A stretch of 64,000 nt of DNA from Micromonospora haikouensis (GTDB lineage: Bacteria; Actinomycetota; Actinomycetes; Mycobacteriales; Micromonosporaceae), in the NCBI RefSeq assembly GCF_900091595.1, contig NZ_FMCW01000014.1, positions 62,001 to 126,000 on the forward strand, written 5' to 3'. Below, in pieces: positions 32,399 to 40,319 of the stretch (within the stretch, counting starts at the first letter, position 1; every line of letters begins with the position of its first letter). The position numbers were made by a program, and so were the translations under genes. Under the pieces are notes generated by a model, which saw only the letters and a list, made by a program, of their open reading frames with translations, was not told the origin of the DNA and did not search any database.

Positions 32399-34011
32399 GA
32401 CGACGACTCGGTCAGGTAGCGCTCGCGCAGCACCACCTTGCGGACCTTGCCGGTGACGGTGACCGGGATGTCCTCGGAACGCACCGGCACCACCCGGCGC
32501 AGGGTCGCCCCGACGTCCGCGCCGAGCGCGGCGCGCACCGCCTCGGTGCGGTCGACGCCCGGGTCGGCCCCGGCCGCCAGCTCCAGCAGCACGTCGGTGA
32601 CGACGCGGTCGTCCTCCTTGACGATCACCACCGTGCAGTCGGTGACGTCGGGACAGGCGGCGAGGACCCGCTCCTCGGACAGGGCGGTGAAGAACCGCCG
32701 GCCGTCGCCGACCTCGACGGAGTCGACGGCCCGGTCCAGGTGGTAGTAGCGCCCGTCGGCGTCGGCGTAGACCAGGTCGCCGGTGAGGTACCAGCCGCGC
32801 AGCCGGAACCGGTAGGTGGTGACCGAGTCGTTCCAGTAGCCGCGGAACAGCGACGGCGAGTCGATGCCGAGGAAGCCGACCTGCCCCGGGGGCAGCTCGT
32901 TGCCGTCGGCGTCGAGCACGGCGACCTTCGTGAACTGGTACGGGCGGCCCACGCAGCGGCCGTACCGGTCGGTGTCGGCGGTGTGGGTGATGTGGAACAT
33001 CGAGTGGCCCATCTCGCTGGAGCCCAGCCCGTCGATGAACACGGACCCGGGCACCCGCACCACGCCCTGGCGGGTCACGGTGTCCCGCGAGCCGACCGCG
33101 ACGAGCCGGCGCACGTGCGGCTCGTGCGAGCAGTCGCCGGTGTTGAACCACAGCCGCACCGAGTCCAGGTCGTACGCGGACAGGTCGAAGCGGGCCAGCT
33201 CCGCCCAGGTGACGGAGAACCCGAACACGCCGTCGGGCCGCCAGCGCTGGATCGCGTCGAGGACCCGCTCGCCGCCCTGGTCGGACAGCAGGAACATCTC
33301 GGCCCGGTTGCCCAGCGCCTGGTTGACCATGAGCACGGTCGCGGTGTGCGGGGCGGGCAGCGCGTTGAGGATGCGGCGGGTGCCCTGCGCCTGCGGCATG
33401 GACAGCAGGTGCCGGGTGGCGGCGAACAGGCTCGCGTGCGAGTGCAGGACCGCCTTGGGCACGCCGGTGGTGCCGGAGGTGTGGGTGATGACGATCGGGT
33501 CGTCGGGGTGGTGCCGGTAGTGGGCCCCGGCGGCGGCCGGGTCGCCCGTGCCGGCGTCGGCGGGCGTGCCGAGCAGCGGCGCGCCGAGGTCGTGCCCGGC
33601 CAGCAGCTCGGTGTGCGCGGCGTCGGCGAGCACGCCCGCGCCGCGCAGCCGGCGGATGTACTCGGCGGCGATCTCCGGGCGCAGCCTGCCGTTCATCAGC
33701 GCGGGGATCGCGCCGAGGCGGGTCAGCGCCAGGAAGCTGAGCACCATGTCGGCGGCGGCGGTGGCCCAGACGGCGACGGGGTCGCGGGGCTTGACGCCCC
33801 GGGCGCGCAGCCAGGCGGCGCGGGCGGCGACCCGCTCGTCGAGCTGGCCGAGCGTCAGCGGGCGCTCGGCGGGGTGCCCGTCGACCTCCGTGTCGAAGGT
33901 CAGGCCGGGGCCGTCCGGGTCGGCGCCGTGCGCCAGCACCCGGGCCAGCACGTTGCCGGCGCCCAGCTCGGTGTCGGCGGCCAGCAGGCCGCGCAGTCCC
34001 TTGGTCCTCAT
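32395..34011 (-). CDS. AMP-dependent acyl ligase of set A
   Basis: 538-aa ANL enzyme: P-loop ITHTSGTTGVPKAVLHSH (about 185-202), FIDGLGSSEMGHSMF (A5 region), GWYLTGDLVYADADGRYYHL (A7), and the C-terminal catalytic lysine in VTVTGKVRKVVLRERY. It should activate a starter acid for an ACP or CoA. The ATG follows GGGGGGAGGAG. It is coupled to both the short chain-length-factor gene upstream and the canonical ketosynthase downstream. A starter acid such as 4-hydroxybenzoate or a 4-hydroxyphenylglycine derivative is my inference. Confidence 0.88.
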   Translation of the reverse strand: MRTKGLRGLLAADTELGAGNVLARVLAHGADPDGPGLTFDTEVDGHPAERPLTLGQLDERVAARAAWLRARGVKPRDPVAVWATAAADMVLSFLALTRLGAIPALMNGRLRPEIAAEYIRRLRGAGVLADAAHTELLAGHDLGAPLLGTPADAGTGDPAAAGAHYRHHPDDPIVITHTSGTTGVPKAVLHSHASLFAATRHLLSMPQAQGTRRILNALPAPHTATVLMVNQALGNRAEMFLLSDQGGERVLDAIQRWRPDGVFGFSVTWAELARFDLSAYDLDSVRLWFNTGDCSHEPHVRRLVAVGSRDTVTRQGVVRVPGSVFIDGLGSSEMGHSMFHITHTADTDRYGRCVGRPYQFTKVAVLDADGNELPPGQVGFLGIDSPSLFRGYWNDSVTTYRFRLRGWYLTGDLVYADADGRYYHLDRAVDSVEVGDGRRFFTALSEERVLAACPDVTDCTVVIVKEDDRVVTDVLLELAAGADPGVDRTEAVRAALGADVGATLRRVVPVRSEDIPVTVTGKVRKVVLRERYLTESSS

Positions 34012-34592
34012 GGTGTGACTCCTCCCCCCAGCAGCACCGCGACGGCGGCGGTCCCGGGCGGGTCGCCCGGCACTGCGGCCTCGACGCCCGCACCGGCGTC
34101 GTCGGGTGCCTGTTCGATCAGGATCAGTAGTGCCTCGTCGGCGTCGCCGTCGCTCAGCAGCAGTTCCGCCTCGGCCGTTCCCTCGGCCAGCGGGTCCCCG
34201 GTCGGGGCGAGGCAGACCACCGGCCCGCCCAGCCCCCAGCGCGCGGCGACGTGCCCGGCCACGCTGTTGGGCACCGACTGGAAGAAGAACAGCGGGCCCG
34301 GTCGCCCCCCGGCGGCGACCGTGGCGTGCACGTGGTCGGCGCTGGCCCGGTCCCCGGCGGCGCTGACCAGCACCACCGCGGTCCGCCCGCCGGCCGGTTC
34401 CGGGGCCGGTCGCTCGCCGTGGCGTCGGGTGAGGCACCGGTCGGCGACGGCCGCGACGACCGGGCTGAACCGCGAGTGCACGAACCCGGGCAGGGTCGGC
34501 GGGGCGGCGTCGCCCGGCTCCGGCCAGCGCGCCTGCGCGAGCACCCGCAGCCGGCCGTCCGTCGCCGTCGGCAGCTCCCCGGTGCCGGTCAC
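34008..34592 (-). CDS. Short chain-length-factor-type protein (Ketoacyl-synt_2 family)
   Basis: 194-aa protein. The segment GPLFFFQSVPNSVAGHVAAR followed by GLGGPVVCLAP is the signature of the beta-ketoacyl synthase chain length factor family found in aryl-polyene, flexirubin and dialkylresorcinol clusters, where a truncated thiolase-fold N-domain without catalytic Cys/His pairs with a ketosynthase. It is about half a ketosynthase in length, which is normal for that family, so it is not a broken gene. GTGA and ATGA overlaps couple it to both neighbours. Confidence 0.8.
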   Translation of the reverse strand: MTGTGELPTATDGRLRVLAQARWPEPGDAAPPTLPGFVHSRFSPVVAAVADRCLTRRHGERPAPEPAGGRTAVVLVSAAGDRASADHVHATVAAGGRPGPLFFFQSVPNSVAGHVAARWGLGGPVVCLAPTGDPLAEGTAEAELLLSDGDADEALLILIEQAPDDAGAGVEAAVPGDPPGTAAVAVLLGGGVTP

Positions 34593-35683
34593 GCCGCACC
34601 GACCAGCAGGGCGGTGTTGGCGCCGCCGAACGCGGCGTTGAGGCTCACCGCGTAACCGGTGGCGGCCGGGCGGGGCGCGTCGCGGATGACGTCGAGCGGG
34701 CACGCCTCGTCGGGGCCGAGCCAGCCGGCGTTGACCGGCAGCTTCCCGTGCCGTACGGCCAGCACGGTCACCACCAGCTCCAGCAGCCCGGACGCCTCCA
34801 ACGCGTGCCCGTGCAGCGCCTTGGTCGAGCTGACCGGCACCCGGTGCGCGTGCTCGCCCCAGGCCAGCCGCAGCGCCGCCGCCTCGGCGGCGTCGCTGTA
34901 GCCGGTGCCGGTGGCGTTGGCGTTGACGTACCCGATGTCCTCGGGGCGCAGGCCGGCGCGGCGCAGGGCCGCGCCGAGCGCGCGGGCCAGGCCGCGCCCC
35001 TGCGGGTCGGGCTGGCAGGGGTGGTAGGCGTCGCCGGCCCGGCCCCAGCCGAGCACCGAGGCCAGCGTCGGCGCGTCCCGCCGGGCCGCCGCGGTGGCGG
35101 ACTCCAGCACCACGGCGGCCACGCCGTCGCCAAGCAGCAGCCCACGCCGCCCGGCGCTGAACGGGCGGACCGCGCCGTCGGTGGCGAGGGCCCGGCCGGC
35201 GTCGAAGAGCGCGTACTGGTCGGGTTCGACCAGGTACCCGGCGGCGACGACGATCCGGTCGACGTCGCCGCGGCCGATCAGCGCGGCGGCGTCGGCGACC
35301 GCGGTGGACGCCGACACGCAGGCGCTGGTGTAGACCCGGGACGCGCCGGCCAGCCCGCACCGGCGGGCCAGCTCCCCGGCCAGCGCCGGCACGCCCGTCC
35401 CGCCGTGGGCGGCGAGCAGCAGCGGCGCGCCGGCCCGGCCGGCGGTGTCGAGCCCGGCGGCGGCGCACGCGGCGTGCACCGCCTCGGTCAGTTCGTCGGC
35501 CAGCGGGCCGGCGTCCGCCAGGGTGGCCGCCACGCCGACCCGCCGGGCGCTGGTGTCGAAGCGGCCGACGGGCCGGAACGCGGGGGTGCCGGCGAGCACC
35601 CCGGCGAGCTGGGCGTCGGCGCCCCTGCCGAGGGCGCTGAGCGCGTGGACACCGGTGATCCGTACGGGGGCCCGCTCAGCCAT
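34589..35683 (-). CDS. Second ketosynthase of set A, with Asn instead of the HGTGT His
   Basis: 364-aa short ketosynthase-fold protein. Cys122 (YTSACVSASTAV), Lys288 and His293 (STKALHGHALEAS) are kept. The motif that is normally NAHGTGT reads NANATGT, so the first catalytic His is Asn256. A Cys-His-Asn set resembles FabH-type or acyl-transferring enzymes more than elongating ketosynthases, so this protein may load the starter, transfer acyl groups or form a non-classical bond. Ribosome site and ATG lie inside the ACP gene end (8-bp overlap). Confidence 0.85.
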   Translation of the reverse strand: MAERAPVRITGVHALSALGRGADAQLAGVLAGTPAFRPVGRFDTSARRVGVAATLADAGPLADELTEAVHAACAAAGLDTAGRAGAPLLLAAHGGTGVPALAGELARRCGLAGASRVYTSACVSASTAVADAAALIGRGDVDRIVVAAGYLVEPDQYALFDAGRALATDGAVRPFSAGRRGLLLGDGVAAVVLESATAAARRDAPTLASVLGWGRAGDAYHPCQPDPQGRGLARALGAALRRAGLRPEDIGYVNANATGTGYSDAAEAAALRLAWGEHAHRVPVSSTKALHGHALEASGLLELVVTVLAVRHGKLPVNAGWLGPDEACPLDVIRDAPRPAATGYAVSLNAAFGGANTALLVGAA

Positions 35684-35921
35684 CTGCGGGGGCGGTCAGG
35701 CAGGTGTGGAACACCGCCAGGGCGTCGTCGACCGTCCGGATGCCGGCGAGCTGGTCGTCGGTGAGGTCGAGCCGGCGGTCGTAGCGCTGTTCGACGAGGT
35801 GGACCAGCCAGGCGAGCTCCATCGAGCCCACCCGGTCGGACACCTGGCCGACGGGCTTCGCGGTCATCTCGGCGAGCATGGTCAGCAGGTCAGCTCGCCC
35901 CAGGTCGGGCTGACCGGCCAT
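35676..35921 (-). CDS. Acyl carrier protein 1 of set A
   Basis: 81-aa ACP. The phosphopantetheine serine is in RVGSMELAWLVHLVE (about residue 33), with Met after Ser rather than the usual Leu. Helix 2 and the acidic end fit the fold. Coupled by single-base overlap to the second ACP and by 8 bp to the ketosynthase. Two tandem ACPs are usual for aryl-polyene-type systems. Confidence 0.82.
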   Translation of the reverse strand: MAGQPDLGRADLLTMLAEMTAKPVGQVSDRVGSMELAWLVHLVEQRYDRRLDLTDDQLAGIRTVDDALAVFHTCLTAPADG

Positions 35922-36187
35922 CAGGAGTTGCCGTCGGCCGTCGCGGCGACCCGGTCGGCGACCATCGTGGTGAACTCGCCGACCGTCATCAGCGCCAGCT
36001 TCTCCGACTCGTCGTCGGCGAACTTCAGGCCGTAGCGGTCCTCGACGCGGACGGCCAGGTCCGCCAGGGCCAGCGACTCCAGGTCGACGCCGGCCGGGCC
36101 GAGGGTGGTGTCGTCGTCGATGCCGTCGACGTCGTAGTTCATGTCGTCGAGCTGGGAGATGACGAAGGCACGGACCTCGTCGCGCAT
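35921..36187 (-). CDS. Acyl carrier protein 2 of set A, first gene of the long operon
   Basis: 88-aa ACP: MRDEVRAFVISQLDDMNYDV at the start, attachment serine in GVDLESLALADLAVRVE (about residue 39). The motif is ESL instead of the common DSL. It opens a run of twelve minus-strand genes reaching 24932 with almost no gaps. Its ATG is only 15 bp from the start of the divergent phosphopantetheinyl transferase, so its promoter must lie inside that gene. Ribosome site GAAAGAGG. Confidence 0.85.
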   Translation of the reverse strand: MRDEVRAFVISQLDDMNYDVDGIDDDTTLGPAGVDLESLALADLAVRVEDRYGLKFADDESEKLALMTVGEFTTMVADRVAATADGNS

Positions 36188-36190
36188 GGT

Positions 36191-36196
36191 TAACCT
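36191..36196 (+). promoter_or_regulatory. Candidate leaderless -10 for the phosphopantetheinyl transferase gene
   Basis: TAACCT ends 6 bp before the GTG start at 36203, the spacing expected for leaderless actinobacterial mRNAs, and no Shine-Dalgarno sequence is present. Confidence 0.35.
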
Positions 36197-36202
36197 CTTT
36201 CC

Positions 36203-36868
36203 GTGAGCCAGTCAGCGGTGCCCGGTCGGGACACCGTGTACGTGTTCCTCGGCCGTACCGACGGCGATCGGCCGGCGGCGGCCCGGCGGCTGCTGCGGCG
36301 CGCGGGTGGCACGCTGCTCGGCCGGGCGGAGGCGGAGATCCGGGTGCGACGCGACGCGGCCGGGCGGCCGCTCGTCGACGCCGGTGACGCGGTGGAGCTG
36401 CCGGTGAGCGTCAGCCACACCGGCGGGGTCGTGGTGGTGGCGGCCCGCCGCGGCGGCGGGGTCGGCGTCGACGTCGAGCGCCGCCGGGAGCTGCCCGCGC
36501 TGGCGCTGGCCCGCCGCTGGTACGCCCCGCAGGAGGCGGCCTGGCTGCGCGGACGCCCGCCCGGGCAGCGCGTCGAGGCGTTCCTGCTGCTGTGGACGGC
36601 CAAGGAGGCGGTCGGCAAGGCGCTCGGGCGCGGCCTGCGCGACGGCGGCCTGCGCCGGCCGATGCCGGTCCCCGGCGGGCCGGGTGAGCTGCTGCGCCCC
36701 GTCCCGGGGGCCGGTGGGCTGCGGGTCGGCCACCCCCGGCTGCCCGCAGGCGACGGCCGGGCCGGCGACGGGCCGGTCCCGGCCGGTGACCTGGTGCTGG
36801 CCGGTGACCTGGTGCTGGCCCTGGCGGTCGACGGGCCGGCGGACGGCGTCGAGCTGGTGATCGGCTGA
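36203..36868 (+). CDS. 4'-phosphopantetheinyl transferase (Sfp type)
   Basis: 221-aa PPTase that arms the ACPs. Motifs: LPVSVSHTGGVVVVAA, VGVDVERRREL (Mg-binding GVDxE) and FLLLWTAKEAVGKALGRGLR (WxxKEA). After residue 150 the sequence becomes Gly/Pro-rich and contains an 18-bp tandem duplication (GDLVLAGDLVLAL). It is placed head to head with the ACP genes with 15 bp between starts, strong evidence that it serves this cluster. It ends next to a 12-bp palindrome (36865-36876) covering its stop. Confidence 0.9.
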   Translation: MSQSAVPGRDTVYVFLGRTDGDRPAAARRLLRRAGGTLLGRAEAEIRVRRDAAGRPLVDAGDAVELPVSVSHTGGVVVVAARRGGGVGVDVERRRELPALALARRWYAPQEAAWLRGRPPGQRVEAFLLLWTAKEAVGKALGRGLRDGGLRRPMPVPGGPGELLRPVPGAGGLRVGHPRLPAGDGRAGDGPVPAGDLVLAGDLVLALAVDGPADGVELVIG

Positions 36869-36918
36869 TCGATCAGTCAGGTCGGCGGGCACCGCACCGG
36901 GCCGCCGGAGCGGGCCGG

Positions 36919-38313
36919 TCACGGCGTGGCCGCCCGCAGCGCCTCGGTCGACCGGACCAGCTTGCCGGTGGTGGTGCGGGGCAGCCGGTCGAGCAGGTGC
37001 AGGACGCGGGGCCGCTTGTAGGCGGCGAGCCGCTCGGCGAGCAGCTTCTCCAGCACGTCCTCCGACAGCGGCCCGTCCGGCTGCACGTACGCGGTGATGT
37101 CGCCGTCGTGCACGACCACGGCGGCGGCGACGCCGGGCAGCCCGGCGAGGGTGGCCTCGACCTCGGTGAGGTCGACCTTCAGCCCGCCGACGGAGACCTG
37201 CGAGTCGAGCCGGCCGCGCACGGTGACCAGGCCGGTGCCGGGGTCGACGGTGCCGGCGTCGCGGGTGTGCAGCCAGCCGTCGGCCCAGCGGTCCGGGTCG
37301 GACAGCCCGACGTACGGCGAGTCCGGGCAGCTCACCCACAGCTCGCCGGTGGCCGACTCGCGGACGGTGATCCCGGGGGCGGGGGCGATCGAGGGCCGGT
37401 GCCAGCCGTGCAGGTCGGTGCCGATGACGCCGACCTCGGTCATCCCGTACATGTTGCCCAGCGGCACGCCGAAGCGGTCGACGAACGCATTGACGACGGC
37501 CGGCGGGACCAGCTCGCCGCCGGTGGTCATCCGCTTGAACTGCGGCAGCGGGCCGGTCGGCCGGGTGGAGGCGAGCAGTCCGATGTGGAACGGCACGCCG
37601 AGCACGGTGGCGGGGGTGTCGTCGGCGGCGATGGCGGCCAGCACCGCGTCGCCGCTGAGCCGGTCCGGCGGCACCAGCGTCACGTGGGCGTGCAGGCCGT
37701 AGAGCAGCCCGCCGACGAGACCGAGCACGTGCACCATGGACGGCAGCAGGATGATCCGCTCGCCGGGCAGGGCCACGCCGTCGATGCGCGTGTAGCGGCG
37801 CACCTCGGCGACGAGGGACGCGGCGCTGCGACCGATCACCTTGGACGGTCCGGTGGAGCCGGAGCTGAGCTGGATCACCGCGTGCGTGCTGCCGGCGGGC
37901 CGGTCCGAGTAGGCGGTGACGCCCTCGGTGACGTCGACGAAGATCTTCAGCGCGGCGCCGCCGCTGCGCACCGGGGCGACGACGACCTGCGGGGTGAGCC
38001 GCGCGAGCGCGCCCTGCACCTCGTGGTCGGTGAGCCGGTGGTCGAGCAGGATCGCCTGGGCCCCGGTGCGCCAGGTGGCGAGGAGGTTCACCACGTACGC
38101 CAGCGACGGCGGCAGGCGCAGCGCGGCGGCGCCCCCGGGACGCAGCCCGGCGCCGGTGAGCCGGGCCTGCGCCTCGGCGACGAGCCGGCGCAGCGTGCCC
38201 CGGTCCACCGGGTCGGGCAGCCGCAGACAAACTTCGGCCGACGGACCGGCCAGCAAGAGGTCGTCAACCCAGGTAGGGTGGTCTACTGTAGATTCTGCTG
38301 CCGAACGATCCAT
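36919..38313 (-). CDS. AMP-dependent ligase, third adenylating enzyme of the cluster
   Basis: 464-aa ANL protein: VIQLSSGSTGPSKVIGRS (P-loop, about 145-162), GNMYGMTEVGVIGTDL (A5), WLHTRDAGTVDPGTGLVTVR (A7), GGLKVDLTEVEATL, and the catalytic lysine in RTTTGKLVRST. It is about 60 residues shorter than usual at the N-terminus. The start is the ATG at 38313 (GTG 38319 possible). The PPTase on the other strand separates it from the ACP operon. A perfect palindrome at 38344-38363 sits just upstream, so it seems individually regulated. Confidence 0.87.
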   Translation of the reverse strand: MDRSAAESTVDHPTWVDDLLLAGPSAEVCLRLPDPVDRGTLRRLVAEAQARLTGAGLRPGGAAALRLPPSLAYVVNLLATWRTGAQAILLDHRLTDHEVQGALARLTPQVVVAPVRSGGAALKIFVDVTEGVTAYSDRPAGSTHAVIQLSSGSTGPSKVIGRSAASLVAEVRRYTRIDGVALPGERIILLPSMVHVLGLVGGLLYGLHAHVTLVPPDRLSGDAVLAAIAADDTPATVLGVPFHIGLLASTRPTGPLPQFKRMTTGGELVPPAVVNAFVDRFGVPLGNMYGMTEVGVIGTDLHGWHRPSIAPAPGITVRESATGELWVSCPDSPYVGLSDPDRWADGWLHTRDAGTVDPGTGLVTVRGRLDSQVSVGGLKVDLTEVEATLAGLPGVAAAVVVHDGDITAYVQPDGPLSEDVLEKLLAERLAAYKRPRVLHLLDRLPRTTTGKLVRSTEALRAATP

Positions 38314-38343
38314 GGTCACTGTGGTCTACCGCCCAGCATCGAA

Positions 38344-38363
38344 ATTGGGCATAACTGCCCAAT
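38344..38363 (-). promoter_or_regulatory. Perfect operator-like palindrome upstream of the third AMP ligase
   Basis: ATTGGGCA-TAAC-TGCCCAAT, 8-bp arms with a 4-bp spacer, centred 40 bp before the ATG. The symmetry and AT-rich centre in very GC-rich DNA suggest a TetR/MarR/LacI-class binding site. Confidence 0.55.
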
Positions 38364-38715
38364 GTGGTGCGTCCTCCGGGGTGCTGACGGAACACTACGA
38401 CAGCCGCCGAGACCATTACTAGATGCAAATGGCTAGATCAAAAAGGTCGTGCGGCCCGATTGCCGGTCAGCCGGTTCGCCGGGCAGGATCGGGGGCCGCG
38501 AGGCCGTGGGCGACGTCGCCGCCACGGGGCGGGAGCCTGCCCGCCGCAGAGCCGGCACACCCGGGCGGCAGCCTGCCCAGATTCGGCCCGACCGCCTGCC
38601 CGCGTGGAGCCTGACGGCTCCCCACGTCGGCCTGACGCCGATGGGTGGCTGCCGACCGGCAGCCACCCATCGAAGATACACGATCTTATGGCGACGGGGC
38701 GCCCCGCCCGCGAGA
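38364..38715. other. Intergenic region between the AMP ligase and the aromatic PKS operon
   Basis: About 350 bp without a gene. The segment 38380-38445 is unusually AT-rich for this DNA, and CTAGAT occurs twice, 15 bp apart (38409 and 38424). It likely holds the promoter of the AMP ligase. The remainder is GC-rich and ends with a strong hairpin. No small ORF with coding features was seen. Confidence 0.5.
38639..38672 (-). terminator. Perfect 16-bp-stem terminator after the aromatic PKS operon
   Basis: Arms 38639-38654 and 38657-38672 are exactly complementary (outer ends CGATGGGTGG / CCACCCATCG), 44 bp after the ABM-monooxygenase stop. No U-run, as usual in GC-rich actinobacteria. Confidence 0.75.
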
Positions 38716-39033
38716 TCAGGCCAGGGCCGGCGTCTGCGCGTGGACGACGAACCGCAGCGACCGGGCGTCGGTGAAGCACTCCCGCATCGGCTTGACCAGG
38801 TCCCGGTGCTCCGGGCTGCGCTCCCACGCCTCGAACGCGGCCAGGTTCACCCACTCGCTGGTGATCAGCCACTGCTCCGGGTCGGCCGACGAGCGGCACA
38901 CCTGGTCCACCAGGTGCCCCGGCACCCCCTCGGCGACCAGGTGCCGGATGGCCTCGTAGGCGCGCAGGAAGTCCCCGGTGCGCTGCTGCGGCACCCGGAC
39001 CAGGAAGACCACCCGCGCCCGCTGTTCGATCAT
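38716..39033 (-). CDS. ABM-domain monooxygenase/cyclase-like small protein
   Basis: 105-aa ferredoxin-like protein of the antibiotic-biosynthesis-monooxygenase superfamily: RARVVFLVRVPQQRTGDFLR, ADPEQWLITSEWVNLAAFEA, and HRDLVKPMRECFTDARSLRF. Homologues occur in spore-pigment and other aromatic polyketide clusters, where they help first-ring oxidation or cyclisation without a cofactor. The ATG overlaps the KSbeta stop, with AAGGAG in its end. Last gene of the set-B operon. Confidence 0.82.
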   Translation of the reverse strand: MIEQRARVVFLVRVPQQRTGDFLRAYEAIRHLVAEGVPGHLVDQVCRSSADPEQWLITSEWVNLAAFEAWERSPEHRDLVKPMRECFTDARSLRFVVHAQTPALA

Positions 39034-40319
39034 CGTGCCACTCCTTGGGTCGGGCCGGGCTCGGCCGCCCGGCGGGGTGCCGGTGCCGGGCGGGCCGCCG
39101 CGCCCCGCAGCACCAGCGCGCTGTTGAAACCGTCGAACCCCCGGGCGGCCACCAGCGCCACCCGGGACGCGGGCCGGCGGGGCTCCCGCAGGAAGTCCAG
39201 CTCGCAGCCGTCGGCCGGCCGGTCCGGGCCGGCGGAGGCGGGCAGCGTGTCGTGGGCGAAGGCCAGCAGCGCCGTGGCCACGTCCAGCGCCGACCCGCCC
39301 TGGTGCGCCCGGCCGGTCAGCGGCTTGGCCGTGGTCACCGGCACGGGACGGGCCCCGAACACCGCGCGCAGCGCGTCGGCCTCGGCCCGGTCGTGGCCCG
39401 GCGTGCCCAGCGCGTCGGGCAGCACCACGTCCACGTCGTCGGGGGTGACGCCGGCCCGGTCCAGGGCCAGCCGCATCGCCCGCGCGTATTGGACGGGGTC
39501 CCCGGCCCGGCCGGGGCCGGTGTGCACGGCGTCGTGGGTGGCCCCCCAGCCGGTGACCTCCCCGTAGATGCGGGCCCCCCGGGCCAGGGCGTGCGACAGC
39601 TCCTCCACCACGAACACCGCGCCGCCCTCCGCCGGCACGTACCCCGCGGCGTCGGCGTCGAACGGCTGGTACGCCCGGGCGGGGTCGTCGGCGACGCTGA
39701 GCAGCCCGGACCGCAGCTGGCAGGCCAGCGCGTACGGGCTCAGCGGGCACTCGGTGGCCCCGGCGATCACCACGGGGGTGCCCCGCCGCACGGTACGCAC
39801 CGCGTGCGCGAGACTGTCCAGCCCGCCGGCGGACTCGCTGACCAGCACCCCGCAGGGGCCCTTGAACTGGTGGTGGATGGAGAGCTGCCCGACGCTGGCG
39901 GCGTAGAACCAGGCGATCGACTGGTACGCCCCGACGGTGCGCGACGGCCCGCCCCACAGCCGTTGCAGCTCCCGCTGCCCGAACAGGTTCCCGCCCGACG
40001 AGCTGGCCAGGGTCACGGCGTACCCGTAGGGCTCGGGGGCGTGCTCGGGCAGCCCGGCGTCGGCCAGCGCCAGCCGGGTGGCCGCGAACCCCAGGTGCGT
40101 CCACCGGTCGGTCTGCACCAGCCGGCGGTTGTCCGCCCAGGTCAGCGCCTCGAAGTCGGGCACCTGACCGGCGACGCGGGTGGGGTAGGACGCCGGGTCG
40201 AACAGGGTGATCGGGCCGGTGCGCCGGGTCCGCGACACCACCGTGGACCAGTGCGCCTCGGCGCCGATGCCGCTCGGGGCGACCACCCCGATCCCGGTGA
40301 CCACCGCCCGGGTGGTCAC
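39030..40319 (-). CDS. Ketosynthase beta / chain length factor of set B
   Basis: 429-aa KSbeta. It aligns with KSalpha over its length (VVTGIGVVAPSG at the start), but the catalytic Cys is absent: VLVSESAGGLDSL has Ser163 at that place, where most type II chain length factors carry Gln. HGTGT is replaced by DALGTPG. As partner of KSalpha it sets chain length, and the Gln normally drives malonyl decarboxylation for priming; Ser suggests another priming route, perhaps a non-acetate starter. GTGA overlap with KSalpha ensures equal expression. Confidence 0.9.
   Translation of the reverse strand: MTTRAVVTGIGVVAPSGIGAEAHWSTVVSRTRRTGPITLFDPASYPTRVAGQVPDFEALTWADNRRLVQTDRWTHLGFAATRLALADAGLPEHAPEPYGYAVTLASSSGGNLFGQRELQRLWGGPSRTVGAYQSIAWFYAASVGQLSIHHQFKGPCGVLVSESAGGLDSLAHAVRTVRRGTPVVIAGATECPLSPYALACQLRSGLLSVADDPARAYQPFDADAAGYVPAEGGAVFVVEELSHALARGARIYGEVTGWGATHDAVHTGPGRAGDPVQYARAMRLALDRAGVTPDDVDVVLPDALGTPGHDRAEADALRAVFGARPVPVTTAKPLTGRAHQGGSALDVATALLAFAHDTLPASAGPDRPADGCELDFLREPRRPASRVALVAARGFDGFNSALVLRGAAARPAPAPRRAAEPGPTQGVAR

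Noticed and set aside
34008..34592. Truncated ketosynthase pseudogene
   Set aside because: Length and the FFFQSVPNSVAG signature fit the complete Ketoacyl-synt_2 chain-length-factor family, and it is neatly coupled to both neighbours.
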